Shown here one piece after another: positions 16,858-24,616 of a DNA stretch of 44,423 nucleotides (positions are counted from its first letter, which is position 1; each line of letters opens with the position of its first letter). The notes under the pieces are model-generated. The model was not told where the DNA came from and searched no databases. It saw only the letters and a list, made by a program, of their open reading frames with translations. The stretch is taken from NCBI GenBank assembly GCA_030696085.1, contig JAUYNL010000017.1, positions 1 to 44,423 of the forward strand, given 5' to 3'. The position numbers and the translations under genes are program-made. This DNA is from Luteolibacter sp. (lineage in GTDB: Bacteria; Verrucomicrobiota; Verrucomicrobiia; Verrucomicrobiales; Akkermansiaceae).

Positions 16858-17703
16858 TTACTTTACGACGTGTCCAAGATTGATCTCGCCGAAAATAAAT
16901 TCCAAGGCAGCCAAAGTGTCCTGAAAATTGGTAGAGTGACCTGCCATTGGACGGTAAAGTGTCAGAGTCCTTCTCTTCTGTTGTTGTAACTTCTTCGCAA
17001 GCCTTAGTAGGCTGTGGGGCGGGACGACTTCATCCATTCCTCCCGCCGTAAGTGCAATTGGCATTGTGAGGCGCTCTGGCCAGAGTTCAACGGAACGTTT
17101 CCGATACTCGTCCGGTCGCTCCTTCCTTGTCCCACCATACGAGGCGGCAATGGCTTCGGGAAATCCCGTGAACTCGACAAGGTTGGCAGTGGCGTTCATT
17201 GCGACAACGCCCTGAACTTTCTCCGGATGCTGGACGGCAAAGATCAGCGCGGATGTGCCGCCCATCGAAGCTCCGCACATGATGACCTTGCCCAAACGGA
17301 AGCGCCCGCCGAGTTCATCGAGGATTTGTCCCATGTCCGCCTCTGCCTTGGGGCCCATCCAGGAGGATGTTGCCCGATAGTCCGGCGAGACGTAGATGAA
17401 TTCATGCGCGGCCGCAAAATCGCGCGCGGCCCGGCACTCGTCGCGCGAATCTTTTGCGAACTGCCAGCGGTCGGAACCATGCCCATGGAGCGCAACGAGC
17501 AGGTGGTGAGTTTGCCGAGCGTCAAAGCCAGCGGGCAACATCAGGACGTAGCGCTGCTCGGTTCCATCCACTTTCGCTTTGAAAACGATATCCTGCGGGG
17601 CTGATAGAGGTTCCGCCGCGAGAATCGCCATTGAACTCACGCATGCCATGGAAAGAATCGCCGTCATTGAGATGAATTGCTTGCGCTTGATGGTTTTATT
17701 CAC
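16858..17703 (-). CDS. secreted alpha/beta-hydrolase esterase (feruloyl/acetyl esterase-like)
   Basis: The 281-residue protein has the alpha/beta-hydrolase fold of CE1/PHB-depolymerase-like esterases: oxyanion-hole segment 'LVALHGHGSD' (69-78), nucleophile elbow 'CGASMGG' with S146, acid D224 ('GGMDEVVPP') and H256 ('MAGHSTNF'). The signal peptide has a basic n-region (NKTIKRK) and hydrophobic core (MTAILSMACVSSMAILAA). I chose the GTG at 17703 because its GTGA overlaps the TGA stop of the upstream GH2 gene, a translational-coupling arrangement, and gives the basic n-region; an ATG at 17667 would lose it. The likely role is removal of acyl side groups (acetate, ferulate) from hemicellulose so that the partner glycosidases can act. 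It is the last gene of a four-gene operon. Confidence 0.85.
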   Translation of the reverse strand: MNKTIKRKQFISMTAILSMACVSSMAILAAEPLSAPQDIVFKAKVDGTEQRYVLMLPAGFDARQTHHLLVALHGHGSDRWQFAKDSRDECRAARDFAAAHEFIYVSPDYRATSSWMGPKAEADMGQILDELGGRFRLGKVIMCGASMGGTSALIFAVQHPEKVQGVVAMNATANLVEFTGFPEAIAASYGGTRKERPDEYRKRSVELWPERLTMPIALTAGGMDEVVPPHSLLRLAKKLQQQKRRTLTLYRPMAGHSTNFQDTLAALEFIFGEINLGHVVK

Positions 17704-20669
17704 TTGGTTGCAGGCGATGGCAGGTTTTGGCAAGCTTGGCGCCAGGCGGCGAGGTCGAAAGTGCCGCCAGGTTGGAAACCGGGGGAGCGGGTGTGGCGGA
17801 TGAATTGATCCAGCAGATAAACGGCCTCCGGATTATCCGAAACGAGATTCAAACCGGATGCCAACAATTTCCCGCGACCGGCGCGGGCTTGGAAGACATA
17901 CAGGTTGAATCCCAGCGGATAGCCCGAGGTGCCGTATTTGTAGGCACCCTTGCGCCCGATGCCCACCATCAACGGCTCGACGTCGCGGAACTTGTGACCG
18001 GCGTCAAGTTTTTCGGCGGTGTCGATCAGCCGGAACCAACCTTGATCGAGGAAACGCCCGTGGGGAAAATCCCCGAACGCGGGATGGTCGGCTATGGCGG
18101 TGCCGGCCTGGTTGCTTACACCATCGGGGTACCACACGCCGAGTTTGGTGCCAGGTTGAAGGGTGTCATAGCCGGGCAGGGTGAGGCTGATTACGGTTTT
18201 GCCTTGTTCCAGGGCTTCCGGTACCCCGGGTTCCCGCAAGGATGAGGCTACCACGAGTGTGGCTCCGGCGGCTTCCGGGGTGTCGAGTTTGACCACGCCG
18301 GGATAGCGCGCGGCAAGTGAATCGAAGGCGCGCGGCGAGGCCGCGAGTCCTTTTCCAGAATCGGGAATCGGCTGAAATTTCGGGTAGATCCAGAGATCCC
18401 ATGAGTTATGGGTAGTGGTTCCGGCGAGTTTGACTTTCAAGGTAGCCTTTAGCGCGTTCTTGACGGTGGGAATGGCGATCTGGCTGCGGCCGGCGACGGG
18501 CACCGCGCCTGGCGCGACGTTGACGCCCTCGATGTTACCACCAGCCAGCGTTTGTTCCCCGGCGATGAGTTGCCATTGCAGCGTGGCGTTTTCCAAGGCT
18601 TGGGATTGGAAGTGGGAAATCACCCAATCCACCTCCATGACCTCGCCCTCGGTGTGAATGAGCGTCGCCGGATTGAAGCCGAGCAGTTCCGGGGATTTGG
18701 TTCCAACGGTACGGGCGCAGATGGTTGTCGGAGCATTGAACTGTTGGAAAATTTCTGGTGTGCTTTGCTTGCGCCCGCCGAAGGTGTCGAGGATGCCGCA
18801 TTGGCCGCTCGGTGCCATATCGAGCATCAGCCAGAAACTGAAGCCGTCAAGATAGGGATCGATGCGTGTGGTTTCGATCATCAGTTTGTGGCAGATGGTC
18901 TGGAGCGCACCGCCGGCATCGAAACAATTTTCCGCCCAACTCCAATCGAGGCCGACGGATTCGGCAACGAATTTTTTCACCTCCGAGAGGGATTGGTTCG
19001 GCGCGTAGCCGGTAGTGAATTTGGACTCGATGCGCGGATCTTCGTAGATGCCGAGGCTTGGAAACTCATGGCGCACGTGAGGCCAGAGGTTCTCGGTGAG
19101 CGGCGTCACTTCGACCCCGTAGCCGAAGTGGGCCATTTCGGAGTTTTCGCGCGTGACGTTGCTGCCGCCATCCAGACACAGCCACGGGCGAGAGGAGTCC
19201 AGGGATTTGGATAGCTGATAGAGTTCGCGACCGAGTCGCTCGGGCATCCACGCTTCGTTGCCGCCGCAGTAGATCGCCAGCGAAGTGTAGCGCCGGTAGT
19301 GGGCTACTAATTCCTTGAGATCCTCCTTGGGCGTATGCGGCCCGCGTGACATGTGGTTGAGTTCGGGTTTTGGTTTTCCGGCGCTGTCTTTGGCGGCTCC
19401 ATAGTAGGGGAGTTCCGGCTGCATCAGAATACCCACCTCGTCGGCGGCCTCGAAGTATTCCGGATTTTCGCAATGGGTGTGCATCCGCACGTAATTGAAG
19501 CCATAGTCCTTGATGACCTTGAGTCGCCGGATATGTTCCTCGCGGGAAGCGGGCGAGCAAATGGTGATTGGATAGATATGATTTTCGCTGCAATTCCGGA
19601 TGAAGAACCGGGTATCGTTTAGATACATGTCACCACCGCGCACCTCGTATTTCTTGATACCAAAGCGCTCGATCCAGCCATCGATGGCGACGCCTGCTTG
19701 TTTCAACACGATCTCGACCTGATAGAGTGAAGGGCTTTCCGGAGACCAAGGCAGGAACGGGTCCAGAGCGATGTCCGCCGTCAACTTGGTGAGGGCGGGA
19801 GATCCGGCGGGCACGGTCAGGGTGACTTCGCCGGCGGTGCGGGACTCGGTGTGGCTGGTCACACGGATGTGGACGGTTTGGTTTTCCAGCGGAGCGGCGG
19901 GGCAAGTGTTGCGCAGTGTCAGATGAAGCCGCGCTTGTTTTTGATCGAAGCGCGGTTCGATCAAAGCGTTGTCGATCAAGACCGCCGGGGTGGCTTCCAG
20001 TTCCACGCCGCGCGAGAGGCCGCCGTAGGCGCGCTCGCAATTGCTCTCGCCACGGCGGCTGGGGACGTCGTTGCGGGCGAGGATGGTGATGGTCGCTTCC
20101 CGCCCCGGAGAAACCAGATCGGTGATGTTGTATTTCCAGGTTCCGCAGTAGGCCCAATTATGGGTGATATAGGTTCCATTCACCCAGGCCCATCCCTGGC
20201 AATTGACGCCGCCGACTTTGAGCCATATCTGTTTGCCCTGCCAATCTGTGGGAATGGTGACGCGTTTTTGATACCAGGCGGCACCGGTGTAGGCGGAGCG
20301 CAGTTTGATGTTCACCGGCTCGTAGGCGAGTTTGTTGCCGTCGGGATGGCTCATCCCCGGCTTGCCGACGCCTTGGGCTTCCCAGCAACCGGGCACCATG
20401 ATTTTGCGGGCGGAGGGGAGTTCCTTTCCTTGTTTGAACCAACCTTCCGATTCCCCGACGAGTTTCGGATCGGTGGCGAAATCCCATTCGCCATTGAGGT
20501 CGAGGATGGCCCGCAAGGCCGAGCGCGTGACAGGATTGACCAACGCCGGAATGGCCTCGCGGCCTACGATGTCCGGAGTTTCCGCCTTCACCGTTCCTAC
20601 TAAAAGCGAGGCTGCAATGATGACAAGTGGTTGAATACAGAGGATCGGCTGCTTGAAAGTGAAAGTCAT
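17700..20669 (-). CDS. secreted glycoside hydrolase family 2 enzyme
   Basis: The 989-residue protein has a signal peptide (1-29, ending TVKA) and a GH2 sugar-binding domain (about 50-230; 'ILDLNGEWDFA', 'AWYQKRVTIP', 'WAWVNG'). An Ig-like domain (about 235-345) and a TIM barrel (from about 350; 'FFIRNCSENHIYP', 'YGFNYVRMHTHCENPEY') follow. The acid/base is E472 in 'IYCGGNEAW' and the nucleophile E535 in 'HVRHEFPSLG', a context closer to beta-mannosidase or exo-beta-glucosaminidase branches than to LacZ. The C-terminus carries extra beta-sandwich material. Candidate activities are beta-mannosidase, beta-galactosidase or beta-glucuronidase; I cannot choose. It lies 21 bases after the upstream esterase gene and overlaps the next gene by 4 bases, a tight operon. 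Confidence 0.9.
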   Translation of the reverse strand: MTFTFKQPILCIQPLVIIAASLLVGTVKAETPDIVGREAIPALVNPVTRSALRAILDLNGEWDFATDPKLVGESEGWFKQGKELPSARKIMVPGCWEAQGVGKPGMSHPDGNKLAYEPVNIKLRSAYTGAAWYQKRVTIPTDWQGKQIWLKVGGVNCQGWAWVNGTYITHNWAYCGTWKYNITDLVSPGREATITILARNDVPSRRGESNCERAYGGLSRGVELEATPAVLIDNALIEPRFDQKQARLHLTLRNTCPAAPLENQTVHIRVTSHTESRTAGEVTLTVPAGSPALTKLTADIALDPFLPWSPESPSLYQVEIVLKQAGVAIDGWIERFGIKKYEVRGGDMYLNDTRFFIRNCSENHIYPITICSPASREEHIRRLKVIKDYGFNYVRMHTHCENPEYFEAADEVGILMQPELPYYGAAKDSAGKPKPELNHMSRGPHTPKEDLKELVAHYRRYTSLAIYCGGNEAWMPERLGRELYQLSKSLDSSRPWLCLDGGSNVTRENSEMAHFGYGVEVTPLTENLWPHVRHEFPSLGIYEDPRIESKFTTGYAPNQSLSEVKKFVAESVGLDWSWAENCFDAGGALQTICHKLMIETTRIDPYLDGFSFWLMLDMAPSGQCGILDTFGGRKQSTPEIFQQFNAPTTICARTVGTKSPELLGFNPATLIHTEGEVMEVDWVISHFQSQALENATLQWQLIAGEQTLAGGNIEGVNVAPGAVPVAGRSQIAIPTVKNALKATLKVKLAGTTTHNSWDLWIYPKFQPIPDSGKGLAASPRAFDSLAARYPGVVKLDTPEAAGATLVVASSLREPGVPEALEQGKTVISLTLPGYDTLQPGTKLGVWYPDGVSNQAGTAIADHPAFGDFPHGRFLDQGWFRLIDTAEKLDAGHKFRDVEPLMVGIGRKGAYKYGTSGYPLGFNLYVFQARAGRGKLLASGLNLVSDNPEAVYLLDQFIRHTRSPGFQPGGTFDLAAWRQACQNLPSPATK

Positions 20670-20690
20670 GATATATTCGTAATTGTGGGG

Positions 20691-22511
20691 TCACTTCCTT
20701 GTGGATTCCTGGACTCCCAAGGGGCGCAATGCCGAGCCGGTACCGGTGGCATTCATGTCATAGACCAAGCTGCCTGCGGTAGCGGGGCGCTCGTCGGAGA
20801 CGTTCACGAACCATGCGCCCTGCGGCTTGATCTTATCCGCCGGTATGACGGCGATGAAGCGGTTCTCGCCCGCAGGCTTGGCCGTGATGGGTTCCCAAGT
20901 GCCTTTTTCCCAGCTTTCCGCTCCGGCGGTGACATAGAGCGTGGCGGTTTTCACAGGCAGAGCGGTTTTTACGGAGAAAGCAACCCGCGTGCTGCCATCG
21001 GGCAGCTTTTGGCAGTTCTCGATTTTGACTTCAGGAAACGGCTGGCCTTCGCCCTTGAGCCAATATGCGAGATAGAGCAAATCAATGTTTTCGGAAGCGG
21101 GGATGCCGGTGAGGCGGTGGTTTTCATCCGGCGCGTAAACCTGGTTTTTGATGCCGGGGATGGTGGAGACGGTGGCATTCACGCCGGGCGGCCAGAAGAA
21201 GTGATCGCGGGCGGCGGCGGCGATGAAATACGGTGCGCGGATTCCGGAAGCGCGGTGGCCGGCATCGAAGTGGCGCAGCCATGCCGCACGTTGATCGTCC
21301 GGCAGGTCCGCCAGTGTCTTGGTCCAGGTGCTGCCGCGCTCGTAAAAGCCACAGCCGAATTTCGAGTAGGCGGCCCGAATCCTTTTGCCCAGCAGGCCGG
21401 AGATCATGGTGGTGGTGTAACCGCCCATGGAGATGCCGCTCACGCCGACGCGGTCCTTGAGAACTCCCGGCTGCGCGGACAACAGATCGAAGGCCTGGAG
21501 GGCGGTGACCACCGCGTCAAACGTCTCGTTGGCGGTGGCATCAGGCTTGCACAACCAGCCGATTTTTTCCCAGCGATCCCGCCACGGGCCGGTCGAGTTC
21601 GGGCAGATCTTCGGATCGCCTATTCCTGGCAGGTCTGGGGCAATGCAGACATATCCGGCCTTTGCATATCGGATGGCCGCAGTTGCCTCAGCACAACCTC
21701 GGCCGCCATGCAGCCAGAGCACGCCCGGGAAATCACCCTTGCCGGACGGGCGGGCGATGATGGCAAAAATATCCTGCGCTTCCCCACCGACCGTCATCGA
21801 ATGGAAGACAATCTTTTGAACGGACACACCGTCGGTGGTTTCGGTGCCGAGGTCGCGGACGATCTTGGGGACATTGCCTTTTAGATAGGGCTGGAAGATA
21901 TTGCCATCCAGAGGCGAGCTTTCACCTTGCGGGCTGATTTTTTTTCCGGGATTCAAGATGCGCTCCATGGCTGCCATGGTGGCAGGGCCAAGGGTCGTAA
22001 CCGCTTTGGCGTCCGGTTCCGCAGATTTCAGTTCCGCTGATTTGATGTCCAAGGTTCCCTTGCGCTGTTGTTGGCGGATGCTGATGAATAGTTTCGCCGT
22101 GCCGACGGGTGTTTGAAGGGGAATGACCTTGTCCTGCCATGCTGAGGTGCGCTCGAACAATTGGAATTGCTCGCCGACATTCTGATCTTTCCCGTCCCTG
22201 AATGCCAGATAGATCCACGATCCGTGGTCCCTGGAGGAAACCTCGTTGCTGGAGCGGTATTCGATCTTGAGTTCATAGGCTCGTCCCGGCTCTACTGGCG
22301 CCGTAGTGCCCATTCCAGAGTTGCCCCGGTCCACTTTCAGGTCCAATCTGATGAAATTTCCTTTCGGATCCTTCACGACTTCTCCATTCGATAGGCTCCA
22401 TCCATGGGTGTCGTATTCGGATTTTGGTGCGGATTGTGCCTGAAGTGGTGACAGGATGGAAAATCCAATCATTCCGCAGGCCGCTATTTTTGTGAATTTC
22501 ATGATTTTCAT
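20691..22511 (-). CDS. secreted alpha/beta-hydrolase esterase with N-terminal binding module (acetyl xylan esterase-like)
   Basis: The 606-residue protein has a signal peptide (1-25, ending LQA) and a beta-sandwich resembling a carbohydrate-binding module (about 30-160; 'YELKIEYRSSN', 'WIYLAFRDG'). An alpha/beta-hydrolase domain spans about 225-490. The triad is visible: S361 in 'GVSGISMGGYT', D436 in 'AAARDHFFW' and H465 in 'DENHRLTG', with 'LWLHGGRG' supplying the oxyanion hole. A C-terminal Ig-like strand region (about 510-600) follows. The family resembles dienelactone-hydrolase/acetyl-xylan-esterase proteins. Either of two ATGs (22511 or 22502) gives a workable signal peptide; I chose the first. 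The GH39-like gene lies 68 bases upstream and the GH2 gene 21 bases downstream. The likely job is deacetylation of the polysaccharide attacked by these two. Confidence 0.82.
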   Translation of the reverse strand: MKIMKFTKIAACGMIGFSILSPLQAQSAPKSEYDTHGWSLSNGEVVKDPKGNFIRLDLKVDRGNSGMGTTAPVEPGRAYELKIEYRSSNEVSSRDHGSWIYLAFRDGKDQNVGEQFQLFERTSAWQDKVIPLQTPVGTAKLFISIRQQQRKGTLDIKSAELKSAEPDAKAVTTLGPATMAAMERILNPGKKISPQGESSPLDGNIFQPYLKGNVPKIVRDLGTETTDGVSVQKIVFHSMTVGGEAQDIFAIIARPSGKGDFPGVLWLHGGRGCAEATAAIRYAKAGYVCIAPDLPGIGDPKICPNSTGPWRDRWEKIGWLCKPDATANETFDAVVTALQAFDLLSAQPGVLKDRVGVSGISMGGYTTTMISGLLGKRIRAAYSKFGCGFYERGSTWTKTLADLPDDQRAAWLRHFDAGHRASGIRAPYFIAAAARDHFFWPPGVNATVSTIPGIKNQVYAPDENHRLTGIPASENIDLLYLAYWLKGEGQPFPEVKIENCQKLPDGSTRVAFSVKTALPVKTATLYVTAGAESWEKGTWEPITAKPAGENRFIAVIPADKIKPQGAWFVNVSDERPATAGSLVYDMNATGTGSALRPLGVQESTRK

Positions 22512-22579
22512 GGTTGTTTTCGGAAAGTGTGTGGCAGTGATGCTGCTAGTAGGAAAAATGCGGGTGATGGGGGAAAGTG

Positions 22580-23980
22580 CTATTTTTTGAGTTTCGGCCG
22601 GAGGGTGACGAGAGCGACGGCGGGTGGCGGGATTTTGAGCGTCAACTCCGAGCCCGCTGGCAACTCGCCGGGACGACCGTCCACGATGGAGACCTCGATG
22701 ACGCTCTCCCCGGCCCATGGCAGATGTGCGAGGGATAGGCGGATCTCGTCTTCACCAGATAGATTTGCCACGAGCACGGTGGCTTTGTCCTTTGTGGCGC
22801 TGATCCCTGCTGCGACGGCGAGCTTGCCAGGCATTGTGCCGGAAACCCGCACCCGTTCAGCGGTTTCGAGCAATTGCACGAAGGTGCGCATCGCGTGGTA
22901 GTTCCATGTCGGCGCACCAACTTCAGTGAACAAGCCGAAGAGCCCGGTCGCTCCATGATAGAAATTGGCCATTTCCACGGGCGCGTCCTGCAGTTCGAGA
23001 AGTGATGCAACCAGGAAGGTGCCGCCGGCGGCACCGGTCATTTGATCGACCGAGCGTTGGCGGATCTCCGGGGCGGCGTTTTTCTTCAACACGTTCCACT
23101 GGTTTTCGTGCAGATAGTTCCATTCGTTAAGGTGGCTCTCCGCCTTGGTGAAACCATAGGAATCGAGGAGGCGGCGCACGGCGCGGGCGCGGGCGACGGT
23201 TTCCGCAGGATTGTTGGTATAACAATGCCATGAGAAGAAATCCAAAGGCAACGAGTCGCGGCGGCACATTTCGAGAAACGCGATGACAAACTCCGAGGGT
23301 GCGAGTTCCTTGCCGTCAAACTTGCCATAATAGCCGAAGCCGCAGCCGCCGATTCTGATTCCGGGAAATTCCTTTCGCAAGAGCCGCGATGTCACGCGGT
23401 ATAGCTCGAGGAATCGCGCGTCATCGCCGGTCCACATTACGGGGCGGTTTTCCGGTTCGTTCCAGATTTCCCAGTTGCGGATGCCGTAATGGAAGCCGTT
23501 GGCCCAGCCTTCGTTGTAGTGCCGGATGATGCCGGCGCAGGCAGCGGCCCAGCGCACCGGATCTTTCGGCGGGTGGACGTGGCGTTTGACGGTCTGCCAC
23601 TCGATGCTCTGGCCGAGTCTGTACATGACCTCCGCTCCTGTGGCACGCACCGAGGCGACGTATTCATCCGTCGCTGCGAAATTGTAGTTCGCGGGCAGGG
23701 CAGGATCGGCATCCGGATTCGGGAATACGGCCGAAAGATCCACCACGTCGGGATTGGGATAGTGGCAATCATGCAGGCGGGTCGATGGCGGGCGCAGGAG
23801 TTTCTGCGCCTCGGTCACATCCACCAGGTTGTTCGAGGCGAGTGGGCCGCAATTGATGCCGTGCAGTGCGCGGAGCTTCCCTTGGGGTTGGGAGAAGTCC
23901 ACCGTGACGGGGTGGGGGGGGGCGGCACTGGCGCTGGCAAGCAACGTGAGCAGCAGTGTGGCATGGAGGATTTGTCTCAT
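22580..23980 (-). CDS. secreted clan GH-A glycosidase, GH39-like (beta-xylosidase type)
   Basis: The 466-residue protein has a signal peptide (1-19, MRQILHATLLLTLLASASA) and a TIM barrel typical of GH39 and related clan GH-A enzymes. The N-terminal part has 'LRALHGINCGPL' and 'STRLHDCHYPN'. The acid/base E175 is in 'NWEIWNEPEN' and the nucleophile E286 in 'SHLNEWNY'. A C-terminal beta-sandwich follows ('VSIVDGRPGELPAGSELTLK' region). GH39 members include beta-xylosidase and alpha-L-iduronidase; xylosidase is the more likely reading beside two esterases. I chose the ATG at 23980 for the signal peptide. It is the promoter-proximal gene of the minus-strand operon; a 19-base palindrome lies about 100 bases upstream (24082-24100). 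Confidence 0.85.
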   Translation of the reverse strand: MRQILHATLLLTLLASASAAPPHPVTVDFSQPQGKLRALHGINCGPLASNNLVDVTEAQKLLRPPSTRLHDCHYPNPDVVDLSAVFPNPDADPALPANYNFAATDEYVASVRATGAEVMYRLGQSIEWQTVKRHVHPPKDPVRWAAACAGIIRHYNEGWANGFHYGIRNWEIWNEPENRPVMWTGDDARFLELYRVTSRLLRKEFPGIRIGGCGFGYYGKFDGKELAPSEFVIAFLEMCRRDSLPLDFFSWHCYTNNPAETVARARAVRRLLDSYGFTKAESHLNEWNYLHENQWNVLKKNAAPEIRQRSVDQMTGAAGGTFLVASLLELQDAPVEMANFYHGATGLFGLFTEVGAPTWNYHAMRTFVQLLETAERVRVSGTMPGKLAVAAGISATKDKATVLVANLSGEDEIRLSLAHLPWAGESVIEVSIVDGRPGELPAGSELTLKIPPPAVALVTLRPKLKK

Positions 23981-24081
23981 GATGGTGGAAAGGGTGGTTC
24001 GGAAGTTGCCGCCGCAGAGACAAGCAGAGCTGTCTACAAATGGAACAAGAATGGCAAAGTGGAGCAACAATACGGTGGAAT

Positions 24082-24100
24082 TCATTGAATTTTTCAATGA
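24082..24100. promoter_or_regulatory. perfect 19-base palindrome, candidate operator
   Basis: TCATTGAATTTTTCAATGA has 8-bp arms around a 3-base centre and lies about 100 bases upstream of the GH39-like start. The size and symmetry fit a binding site for a dimeric regulator. No regulator gene of that type is in the window. Confidence 0.4.
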
Positions 24101-24258
24101 CGACGGTGGCTGCCATGGTGCGCCGCCAATGGGTGGCATGCCGTGATTTCCATCCAGATCTCGCCTTCCGTCCGCAACAGCCGGAAAATGGACCGGACAT
24201 TCAAACGGACGGGCATCGGTGGAAAAATCGAAAAATCGGCAAGGACTCGGAAAAAAAT

Positions 24259-24264
24259 TGCTAC
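24259..24264 (+). promoter_or_regulatory. TGCTAC promoter-like element in the leader region
   Basis: An A7 run then TTGCTACAC resembles the element before both sigma genes, on the strand that would transcribe toward 24617. Transcription from here would make a leader of roughly 340 bases. Confidence 0.35.
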
Positions 24265-24382
24265 ACTCCAGCCTTTTCTGGTCATACACCAGTGACCTTC
24301 ATTCTTTTTAGGGCATTCTGAACGGGATGGATGGCTTATTTGGCTTTCGAAGCATACCGCTGCGATTGCAGGCAAAAATCCA

Positions 24383-24499
24383 ATGAATCCTACCGCCGGA
24401 ATCTTGACTCGCATGGGACAATTTGCGTTTGCCGCAGCCTTTGGTGATTTTGCGTGGACCTCCGACCTTCCCGATGCGACCGAATTCAATGATTTCTGA
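24383..24499 (+). CDS. possible 38-residue leader peptide (uncertain)
   Basis: An ATG-to-TGA frame encodes 38 residues (begins MNPTAGILTRMGQ, Phe/Ala-rich middle, acidic end). Its ATG overlaps by ATGA the stop of an even shorter frame (24327-24386, 19 residues). The first 11 bases, ATGAATCCTAC, are identical to the start of the gene at 24617. No Shine-Dalgarno sequence and no known family. It may be a leader peptide of an attenuation device or chance; I lean toward uncertain. Confidence 0.25.
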   Translation: MNPTAGILTRMGQFAFAAAFGDFAWTSDLPDATEFNDF

Positions 24500-24521
24500 G
24501 CGCATCGCGACGGCATCGAAC

Positions 24522-24541
24522 ATTGCCATGGAGGTGGCAAT
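24522..24541 (+). promoter_or_regulatory. leader hairpin upstream of the terminator-like stem
   Basis: ATTGCCA and TGGCAAT form a perfect 7-bp stem with a TGGAGG loop. It lies 12 bases before the terminator-like hairpin, and its loop contains GGAGG, complementary to the 16S rRNA 3' end. It could take part in an alternative leader fold. Confidence 0.35.
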
Positions 24542-24553
24542 CCAAGGCTTGGT

Positions 24554-24586
24554 CCGGATTGAATTTTCCAGATCCGGTCGTTTTTT
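24554..24586 (+). terminator. intrinsic-terminator-like hairpin in the leader of 24617
   Basis: CCGGAT (24554-24559) pairs with ATCCGG (24572-24577) across a 12-base loop, followed within three bases by six consecutive T. That is the standard rho-independent layout, placed 30 bases before the ATG at 24617. It would end either a short leader RNA or, conditionally, the main transcript. Confidence 0.5.
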
Positions 24587-24616
24587 ATCAATCGATTGAA
24601 CGCCAGCCTGAAATTT

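Larger units (their letters stand above)
23981..24616. other. 636-base divergent intergenic region with operator-like palindrome and structured leader
   Basis: This is the longest gene-poor stretch. From left to right it holds the upstream region of the minus-strand GH39 operon with a 19-base palindrome (24082-24100), an A-rich segment ending in TTGCTAC (24259-24264), two very short overlapping reading frames (24327-24386 and 24383-24499), a 7-bp hairpin (24522-24541), and a second hairpin followed by six T (24554-24586), just before the ATG at 24617. No protein of recognisable family is encoded. Confidence 0.6.
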
